Shown here in pieces: positions 57,558-64,000 of a stretch of 64,000 bases of DNA. The translations under genes were made by a program, and so were the position numbers. Position 1 is the first letter of the stretch, and every line of letters begins with the position of its first letter. A model generated the notes under the pieces. The model was not told the DNA's origin and ran no database searches. It saw nothing but the letters and a program-made list of their open reading frames with translations. Source of the DNA: Pectobacterium sp. A5351 (GTDB lineage Bacteria > Pseudomonadota > Gammaproteobacteria > Enterobacterales > Enterobacteriaceae). Location: assembly GCF_028335745.1 (NCBI RefSeq), contig NZ_CP116477.1, positions 248,001 to 312,000 of the forward strand. Reading direction: 5' to 3'.

Positions 57558-58649
57558 TTAAACCACGCCAGCCCGCAACATATCGTGCATATGGATAATA
57601 CCGACCAAACGATCGTTTTCTGCCACCAGCACTGAGGTAATGTGGCGCGACTGCATCAGGTTAAGTGCATCTACCGCCAGCGTTTGCGGTGCGACCCGGA
57701 TGCCGCCCGCGGTCATCACATCAGCAATGCGCGCGCTGTTCAAGTCAATATTCATGTCGAAGATGCGGCGCAGGTCACCATCGGTAAAGATGCCCTGAAT
57801 TTTCATATCCGCCTCGCAGATTACCGTCATACCCAGATTTTTGCGCGTAATTTCCACCAGTGCATCACGGAGTGAAGCATCGTGTGGGACATGCGGAATC
57901 TCGTCGCCTGAATGCATGATATCGCTGACGCGCAGTAAAAGTTTGCGGCCGAGTGCGCCACCAGGGTGAGAAAGGGCAAAATCTTCGGCGGTAAAGCCAC
58001 GCGCCTGTAGTAAGGCTACGGCCAGCGCATCGCCCATGACCAGCGTTGCGGTGGTGCTGGTGGTGGGTGCCAGACCGAGCGGGCAGGCTTCCTGCGGGAC
58101 GTGCACGCACAGGTGAATATCCGCCGCTTTACCCATTGTACTTTCTGGCGCGCTGGTCATGCAGATCAGGAACACTTTCTGGCGTTTCAGGACGGGAATC
58201 AGCGACAGAATCTCATGGGACTCGCCAGAGTTGGAAATGGCGATCACGATATCGTGTGGCGTCACCATACCGAGGTCGCCGTGGCTGGCTTCGCCTGGGT
58301 GAACAAAAAAAGCAGGCGTACCGGTACTGGCGAAAGTCGCGGCCATCTTGCAGCCAATGTGACCGGATTTGCCCATTCCCATCACCACAACTTTGCCTTG
58401 GCAATCGAATATCTTTTTACAGGCGAGGGTAAAATTATCATCAATGTACTGATCTAATTGCGCAAGCCCATCGCGTTCGATGCTTATTACCTGCTTGCCC
58501 GCCTGCTGGAAGTCGAAATCGGCTGGCAGTTCATGAGACTTTTTTCGCGTATGATCGGCTTGTGGTGCGTGATCGGCTTGTGTTGCATGATCGGATAGTG
58601 CACGGTCAGACTGCTGTTTTAGATGAGCATCTTGTTCAAACTGTGACAT
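57558..58649 (-). CDS. kdsD: D-arabinose 5-phosphate isomerase KdsD with a repeat-bearing N-terminal extension
   Basis: A 363-residue enzyme converting ribulose 5-phosphate to arabinose 5-phosphate, the first step of KDO synthesis. The SIS domain (VVVMGMGKSGHIGCKMAATFASTGTPAFF near 90-118; SNSGESHEI; GLAPTTSTTATLVMGDAL) and two C-terminal CBS domains (about 245-363) match E. coli (328). The first 35 residues are extra: about three copies of a DHAxQA unit from an 18-bp DNA repeat. The start at 58649 follows AGGACTATTGGT. An ATG closer to the conserved part is not evident. Confidence 0.95.
   Translation of the reverse strand: MSQFEQDAHLKQQSDRALSDHATQADHAPQADHTRKKSHELPADFDFQQAGKQVISIERDGLAQLDQYIDDNFTLACKKIFDCQGKVVVMGMGKSGHIGCKMAATFASTGTPAFFVHPGEASHGDLGMVTPHDIVIAISNSGESHEILSLIPVLKRQKVFLICMTSAPESTMGKAADIHLCVHVPQEACPLGLAPTTSTTATLVMGDALAVALLQARGFTAEDFALSHPGGALGRKLLLRVSDIMHSGDEIPHVPHDASLRDALVEITRKNLGMTVICEADMKIQGIFTDGDLRRIFDMNIDLNSARIADVMTAGGIRVAPQTLAVDALNLMQSRHITSVLVAENDRLVGIIHMHDMLRAGVV
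58552..58605 (-). repeat. Three 18-bp tandem repeats inside kdsD
   Basis: TGATCGGCTTGTGGTGCG, TGATCGGCTTGTGTTGCA and TGATCGGATAGTGCACGG stand in tandem at 58552, 58570 and 58588. Being 18 bp, each adds six residues in frame (DHAxQA-like) to the N-terminal extension. Copy number may vary between strains. Confidence 0.8.
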
Positions 58650-58689
58650 ACCAATAGTCCTGATTATGATGAAAAACGGAACAGCTTAA

Positions 58690-59655
58690 TTATGAAAAAC
58701 AGAACAACACCGTCAGGTAGGCGATAAACGCGCAGCATAATAATGCGCCCGCGCCCTGTCCGATACGGCGTTTTTTGCTGAGGCACAGTGCGGTCAACAG
58801 CACGCTCGCCGCCAGCATGACCCAATAGTCGCGCTGAAAAACCTGAGGATTCAGTGCGCCCGGCGAGAGCAGCGCGGGGACGCCCAGCACAATCGCGATA
58901 TTAAAAATGTTCGAGCCAATCAGGTTGCCCAGCGCAATATCATCTTCTTTCTTCAACGTCCCGACGATGGCGGTAGCAAGCTCGGGCAGGCTGGTGCCGA
59001 TAGCCAATATCGTCAGTCCAATGGTCAATTCGCTGACGTCGAAGTAGCGTGCAATGACGGTGGCGTTATCCACCACCATGCGGGCAGCCATGGGTAAAAT
59101 AATCAGGCCGAGAATCAGCCACAACACGGCGACCATCTGATTGCTGTCGTCCTGCGGAAGTTCCGCCAACTGTTCGCGGGTCAGGCTATCGCCACCTTCT
59201 CGCTGCGCCTGTTGCGCCATGCGTAGTATCAACACCAGACACAGAACGGCGGCGAAGAGCAGCATCATGCCGTCGGCGCGGCTCAGGTAGCTATCATGCA
59301 GTAAAACGCCACACAATAAAGTGACGGACAACATGAGCGGCAATTCCCGACGCAGGATGGCTGACTGTACCGTCAGCGGCCGGATAAGCGCTGCGCTGCC
59401 GAGAATGAGTAAGATATTGGCGATATTAGAGCCGATAACATTACCGACGGCCATGTCGTTCTGATTGTTTAAGGCAGCGGTAACGGAAACAATCAGCTCG
59501 GGGAGAGAGGTGCCGAAGCCGACAATGGTGATGCCGATGACGAAAGGAGGTAAGCCAAGAGAACGCGCAAGCACGGCAGCGCCATAGACAAGACGATCGG
59601 CACCGTAAACCAGTAGTAGCAAACCAACGAACAAGAGTAGTGTTGCAAAGAGCAT
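58690..59655 (-). CDS. yrbG: Calcium/sodium antiporter-type inner-membrane protein YrbG
   Basis: A 321-residue CaCA-family exchanger (E. coli 325) with ten membrane segments and two alpha-repeats: GFGTSLPELIVSVTAALNNQNDMAVGNVIGSNIANILLILG and AIGTSLPELATAIVGTLKKEDDIALGNLIGSNIFNIAIVLG. The glutamates and asparagines of the ion site are conserved. The Met at 59655 has AAAGGACGCTGC; the frame extends to 59688 but into the repeat region. It is the first gene of yrbG-kdsD-kdsC-lptCAB. Confidence 0.95.
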   Translation of the reverse strand: MLFATLLLFVGLLLLVYGADRLVYGAAVLARSLGLPPFVIGITIVGFGTSLPELIVSVTAALNNQNDMAVGNVIGSNIANILLILGSAALIRPLTVQSAILRRELPLMLSVTLLCGVLLHDSYLSRADGMMLLFAAVLCLVLILRMAQQAQREGGDSLTREQLAELPQDDSNQMVAVLWLILGLIILPMAARMVVDNATVIARYFDVSELTIGLTILAIGTSLPELATAIVGTLKKEDDIALGNLIGSNIFNIAIVLGVPALLSPGALNPQVFQRDYWVMLAASVLLTALCLSKKRRIGQGAGALLCCAFIAYLTVLFCFS

Positions 59656-60081
<426 letters not shown>

Positions 60082-60894
60082 ATGCACCATGAGGCAACTA
60101 ATCTGGTTGAGATCCGTGGTCTGAGCTTTCGTCGCGGGGAGCGAGAGATCTTTACGGACATCACGCTGAATGTTCCTAAAGGCAAGGTCACCGCGATCAT
60201 GGGGCCTTCCGGTATCGGTAAAACTACGCTGTTGCGTCTGATTGGCGGGCAGCTACAGCCGGACAGTGGCGAAATCTGGTTTGATGGCGAGAATATCCCC
60301 ATGTTATCGCGTAGCGAACTGTACAACGCGCGCAAGAAAATGAGCATGTTGTTTCAGTCCGGGGCGTTATTCACCGATTTGAACGTGTTTGATAATGTCG
60401 CCTGGCCGCTGCGTGAACATACTAAACTGCCGGAATCGCTGCTGCGTAGCATCGTGATGATGAAGCTGGAGGCGGTGGGGCTCCGTGGTGCGTCAGAACT
60501 GATGCCTGCGGAACTGTCCGGCGGTATGGCGCGGCGCGCGGCGTTGGCGAGAGCCATTGCGCTTGACCCGCAGTTGATTATGTTTGATGAGCCTTTTGTC
60601 GGGCAGGACCCGATCACACTGGGGACGCTGGTGAAGCTCATCGACGAGCTGAACCATGCATTGGGTGTGACCTGCATTGTCGTTTCTCACGATGTGCCGG
60701 AGGTGATGAGTATCGCCGATTACGCGTATATCGTGGCCGATAAACGTGTGGTGGCGGAAGGAACCGCAGATGAACTGAGGGCGAACAATGACCCGCAGGT
60801 TCGCCAGTTTCTGGATGGTATCGCCGACGGGCCAGTGCCTTTCCGTTTTCCGGCGGGCGACTATAAAACGTCGCTGCTAGGTTCAGGGGGTTAA
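60082..60894 (+). CDS. mlaF: Phospholipid ABC transporter ATP-binding protein MlaF
   Basis: A 270-residue ATPase (E. coli 269) of the Mla system, which returns phospholipids from the outer membrane to keep LPS asymmetry. Walker [10 protein letters not shown] near 40-48, signature [15 protein letters not shown] near 142-156 and Walker [14 protein letters not shown] are present. I chose the Met at 60082 ([11 protein letters not shown]), which has AAGGA at good spacing and fits E. coli; the frame also opens three codons earlier at 60073. mlaE follows by 7 nt. Confidence 0.96.
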   Translation: MHHEATNLVEIRGLSFRRGEREIFTDITLNVPKGKVTAIMGPSGIGKTTLLRLIGGQLQPDSGEIWFDGENIPMLSRSELYNARKKMSMLFQSGALFTDLNVFDNVAWPLREHTKLPESLLRSIVMMKLEAVGLRGASELMPAELSGGMARRAALARAIALDPQLIMFDEPFVGQDPITLGTLVKLIDELNHALGVTCIVVSHDVPEVMSIADYAYIVADKRVVAEGTADELRANNDPQVRQFLDGIADGPVPFRFPAGDYKTSLLGSGG

Positions 60895-60901
60895 TGCAGT
60901 C

Positions 60902-61684
60902 ATGTTATTACGGACGTTGGCGTCGCTTGGGCGTCAAGGCATCGCTACCAGTGCCGCGTTTGGGCGCGCCGGATTGATGCTGTTTAATGCGCTGGTGGGT
61001 AAGCCCGAATTTAGCAAACAGTGGCCGCTGTTGGTGAAACAACTTTACAGCGTTGGCGTGCAGTCGCTGCTGATCATCATGGTTTCCGGCCTGTTCATCG
61101 GCATGGTGCTGGGGTTGCAGGGGTTTATCATCCTGACGACATACAGCGCCGAGGCCAGTCTGGGCATGATGGTGGCGCTGTCGCTGCTGCGTGAGCTTGG
61201 TCCGGTAGTGACGGCGCTGCTGTTCGCCGGGCGTGCAGGTTCCGCGCTGACGGCAGAAATTGGGCTGATGAAGGCAACGGAACAGCTCTCCAGCATGGAG
61301 ATGATGGCGGTCGACCCGCTGCGCCGCGTTGTTGCACCGCGCTTTTGGGCGGGACTAATCAGCATGCCGCTGCTGGCGGTGATTTTTGTCGCCGTGGGGA
61401 TCTGGGGAGGCGGGTTAGTCGGTGTGGACTGGAAAGGCATCGACAGCGGGTTCTTCTGGTCCGCCATGCAGGGTGCGGTTGACTGGCGTCAGGATGTCTT
61501 GAACTGCGTGATTAAAAGTGTCGTATTTGCGATTACCGTGACCTGGATTGCACTGTTTAACGGCTATGACGCGATCCCGACGTCTGAAGGGATTAGCCGT
61601 GCAACGACGCGAACCGTCGTGCACTCGTCGTTAGCGGTATTGGGATTGGATTTTGTGCTGACAGCACTGATGTTTGGGAACTGA
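60902..61684 (+). CDS. mlaE: Phospholipid ABC transporter permease MlaE
   Basis: A 260-residue MlaE/YrbE permease, the E. coli length, with five to six helices. Family segments: [64 protein letters not shown] near 62-125 (read as motif) and [16 protein letters not shown] near the end. It lies between mlaF and mlaD. Confidence 0.96.
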   Translation: MLLRTLASLGRQGIATSAAFGRAGLMLFNALVGKPEFSKQWPLLVKQLYSVGVQSLLIIMVSGLFIGMVLGLQGFIILTTYSAEASLGMMVALSLLRELGPVVTALLFAGRAGSALTAEIGLMKATEQLSSMEMMAVDPLRRVVAPRFWAGLISMPLLAVIFVAVGIWGGGLVGVDWKGIDSGFFWSAMQGAVDWRQDVLNCVIKSVVFAITVTWIALFNGYDAIPTSEGISRATTRTVVHSSLAVLGLDFVLTALMFGN

Positions 61685-61688
61685 GTCG

Positions 61689-62255
61689 ATGCAAACAAAG
61701 AAAACTGAAGTCTGGGTTGGTGTGTTTATGTTGATCGCGCTGGCTGCCATCCTCTTTTTATGCCTGAAAGTAGCCGATCTCAAGTCGATCGGGAGTGAGC
61801 CAACGTACCGTCTGTACGCGACGTTTGACAACATTGGCGGGCTGAAAGCGCGTTCTCCGATCCGAATTGGCGGCGTGGTCATTGGTCGCGTGGCGGATAT
61901 TTCGCTGGACGAGAAAACCTACCTGCCGCGTGTAGCGATGGATATTCAGCAGCGCTACGATCATATTCCGGATACCAGTTCTCTGGCCATTCGTACGTCT
62001 GGTTTGCTGGGCGAACAGTATCTGGCACTGAACATTGGGTTTGAAGATGAAGAAATGGGCACGACTATCCTGAAGGATGGCGGTGTGATTCAGGACACCA
62101 AGTCAGCGATGGTACTTGAAGATCTCATCGGTCAATTCCTATATAAGAGCGGCAGCAATAGCGAAGATAATGCCGGTCAATCGGGTACGGAGCCAGGTGC
62201 CAATCCTGCGGCAACCCCTGAGCACAACAACGAACCTGTTCCTTCACATCCATAA
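61689..62255 (+). CDS. mlaD: Phospholipid-binding MCE protein MlaD
   Basis: A 188-residue protein (E. coli 183) with an N-terminal helix (residues 9-28) and a periplasmic MCE domain (YATFDNIGGLKARSPIRIGGVVIGRVADI near 44-72) that forms a hexameric lipid channel on MlaFEB. The Met at 61689 (MQTKK) matches E. coli. It starts 4 nt after mlaE. The acidic, Asn/Pro-rich C-terminus differs from E. coli. Confidence 0.95.
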   Translation: MQTKKTEVWVGVFMLIALAAILFLCLKVADLKSIGSEPTYRLYATFDNIGGLKARSPIRIGGVVIGRVADISLDEKTYLPRVAMDIQQRYDHIPDTSSLAIRTSGLLGEQYLALNIGFEDEEMGTTILKDGGVIQDTKSAMVLEDLIGQFLYKSGSNSEDNAGQSGTEPGANPAATPEHNNEPVPSHP

Positions 62256-62270
62256 TAAGAGGATACCTGC

Positions 62271-62900
62271 ATGTTTAAACGTTTACTGATGGTGGCTTTA
62301 CTGGTGGTCGCGCCATTAGCCAACGCGGCGGACCAAACGAATCCCTACAGTTTAATGAATGAAGCGGCGGAAAAAACGTTTAACCGCTTGAAGAACGAAC
62401 AACCAACGATCAAAAAAAATCCTGACTATCTGCGTACTATCGTACGTGAAGAGTTACTGCCGTATGTTCAGGTGAGATACGCCGGTGCGTTGGTGCTGGG
62501 GCGTTATTACAAAGACGCGACACCGGCACAGCGTGATGCCTATTTCAAAGCGTTTGAAGCGTATCTGGAGCAGGCCTATGGCCAGGCTTTGGCGATGTAT
62601 AACGGGCAAACCTATCAGATTGCTCCTGAACAGCCACTGGGCAATGCCGATATCGTTTCCATTCGCGTGACCATCATTGATAACGGCGGTCGCCCTCCGG
62701 TACGTCTGGACTTTCAATGGCGTAAGAACAGCAAAACCGGTAACTGGCAGGCGTACGACATGATTGCTGAAGGTGTCAGTATGATCACCACGAAGCAAAA
62801 TGAGTGGGCGACAATTCTGCGCCAGAAAGGTGTTGATGGCCTGACTCAACAACTGGAATCCTCAGCGAAGCAGACCATCACGTTGGATCAGAAAAAGTAA
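62271..62900 (+). CDS. mlaC: Periplasmic phospholipid-binding protein MlaC
   Basis: A 209-residue periplasmic lipid shuttle (E. coli 211) with a Sec signal ending near residue 19 (ANA). Conserved: [46 protein letters not shown] and the NTF2-like core ending [28 protein letters not shown]. It carries phospholipid between MlaA and MlaD. Confidence 0.96.
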   Translation: MFKRLLMVALLVVAPLANAADQTNPYSLMNEAAEKTFNRLKNEQPTIKKNPDYLRTIVREELLPYVQVRYAGALVLGRYYKDATPAQRDAYFKAFEAYLEQAYGQALAMYNGQTYQIAPEQPLGNADIVSIRVTIIDNGGRPPVRLDFQWRKNSKTGNWQAYDMIAEGVSMITTKQNEWATILRQKGVDGLTQQLESSAKQTITLDQKK

Positions 62901-62913
62901 TGTGGGTGTGAAC

Positions 62914-63204
62914 ATGGCGAACGCATTGAACTGGCAGGCACAGGACTCCACGCTGGCGTTAACGGGCGATCTGGATCGTGAAACGCTGTTACCGTTCTGG
63001 CAGCAGCGTGAAGCGTTGCTCGTGGGTAAAACCGCGCTGGATGTGTCGGGGTTAAACCGCGTTGATTCTGCCGGGTTGGCATTACTGATGCACGTTTATC
63101 AGCCGCCATCTTCAGGGAGTGAGATAACGATTGTCGGTGCTAGCGATCGGCTAAAAACGCTCATTGCGCTCTATAACCTGAATGAAATCATCCCAGTGTC
63201 TTAA
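62914..63204 (+). CDS. mlaB: STAS domain protein MlaB
   Basis: A 96-residue cytoplasmic STAS protein (E. coli 97) that stabilises MlaF in the transporter. The core TALDVSGLNRVDSAGLALLMH near 43-63 has Ser where E. coli has Thr at the regulatory position (VDTGG versus VDSAG). I chose the ATG at 62914; a GTG at 62902 is an alternative. Last gene of mlaFEDCB. Confidence 0.92.
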   Translation: MANALNWQAQDSTLALTGDLDRETLLPFWQQREALLVGKTALDVSGLNRVDSAGLALLMHVYQPPSSGSEITIVGASDRLKTLIALYNLNEIIPVS

Positions 63205-63211
63205 CCTGTCA

Positions 63212-63257
63212 CGCCGATGCCTGATTTCCCCTTCAGGCATCGGCGCATTCTTTGTTT
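63212..63257 (+). terminator. Terminator of the mla operon
   Basis: CGCCGATGCCTGA (63212-63224) pairs perfectly with TCAGGCATCGGCG (63233-63245), followed by CATTCTTTGTTT. A 13-bp stem with a U-rich tail, 8 nt after mlaB. Confidence 0.88.
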
Positions 63258-63327
63258 AAGATAGCGCCATATTCATCTAAGATACCTCCCTGTAAATCAT
63301 CTCCCCCTGACATAGAAATCGAGAGCG

Positions 63328-63582
63328 ATGGAAAATAACGAAATTAAAGACGTGCTGATGAACGCATTAGCACTGGAAGAAGCCCATGTTTCTGGCGATG
63401 GCAGCCATTTTCAGGTCATCGTGGTGGGCGGACTTTTTGCTGGAATGAGCCGAGTCAAAAAACAGCAGGCCGTTTATGCGCCGCTGATGGAGTACATCGC
63501 GGATAACCGTATTCACGCACTGTCAATCAAGGCCTATACGCCGGAAGAGTGGCAACGCGACCGTAAACTGAACGGCTTCTAA
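63328..63582 (+). CDS. ibaG: BolA family protein IbaG
   Basis: 84 residues, as in E. coli, and very similar ([29 protein letters not shown]... RDRKLNGF). The BolA fold with the conserved His in DGSHFQV and [24 protein letters not shown]. IbaG works with monothiol glutaredoxin in iron-sulfur handling and affects acid stress. It lies between mlaB and murA with its own short leader (123 nt). Confidence 0.96.
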   Translation: MENNEIKDVLMNALALEEAHVSGDGSHFQVIVVGGLFAGMSRVKKQQAVYAPLMEYIADNRIHALSIKAYTPEEWQRDRKLNGF

Positions 63583-63631
63583 ATACGCTCCGTGTGTGAG
63601 CGGAGAGTCATCGCCAGTATCAGTGTGATGA

Positions 63632-64000
<369 letters not shown>

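Overview
The window is a chromosomal segment of an enterobacterium of the soft-rot Pectobacteriaceae, most likely Pectobacterium. The housekeeping proteins (Fis, MreB, RNase G, HPF, RapZ, LptB) are close to E. coli K-12 as I know it, but the neighbourhoods differ: a type II dehydroquinase gene lies beside accBC, a TonB/ModD metal-uptake operon is inserted next to accC, an alpha-carbonic anhydrase sits by prmA and a fused P450-reductase lies near tldE. The genus is an inference; no search was run.

Layout. 1-1270: 3' end of a 23S rRNA gene, a 5S gene and the rrn terminator. 1474-4934: a polar amino acid ABC permease and binding protein without an ATPase gene, then an EEP-family protein and an ASCH-domain protein. 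4935-7320: a small accessory patch made of an AT-rich pair of unknown genes (one soluble, one membrane) and a P4-like satellite remnant (a ribbon-helix-helix protein, repeated operator-like sites, an Icd-like protein and one small gene). 7339-12476: fis, dusB, prmA, panF and yhdT on the minus strand, with an alpha-carbonic anhydrase gene between dusB and prmA.

12477-20320: an insertion between yhdT and accC, which are neighbours in E. coli. It carries a di-Mop molybdate-binding protein and a tightly coupled operon: Tat-type periplasmic binding protein, FecCD-type permease, ATPase, SAM methyltransferase and ModD. A TonB-dependent receptor gene follows on the same strand. Both the operon and the receptor gene are preceded by a ModE-like box of identical geometry. 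I read this as a molybdenum (or tungsten, or Mo-chelate) uptake system crossing both membranes, and it is the most interesting content of the window.

20330-38262: accBC, aroQ, msrPQ (a molybdoenzyme and its haem partner), acuI, csrD, mreBCD, maf, rng, yhdP and tldD. 38263-44112: a duplicated hairpin around an intergenic palindrome, a zinc-finger two-gene module resembling MqsRA toxin-antitoxin, then aaeR and aaeXAB. 44182-47125: a YefM/RelE-type toxin-antitoxin pair, yjgA/darP and pmbA/tldE. 47553-50732: a single-chain cytochrome P450/NADPH-P450 reductase. 50872-64000: rnk, then the sigma54/PTS-Ntr block (npr, rapZ, ptsN, hpf, rpoN) and the envelope block (lptB, lptA, lptC, kdsC, kdsD, yrbG), and on the other strand mlaFEDCB, ibaG and the start of murA, cut by the window edge.

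Most of the window is cell-envelope and core physiology in conserved order. The accessory parts are the 4.9-7.3 kb patch, the Mo-uptake insertion, the two toxin-antitoxin-like modules and the P450.
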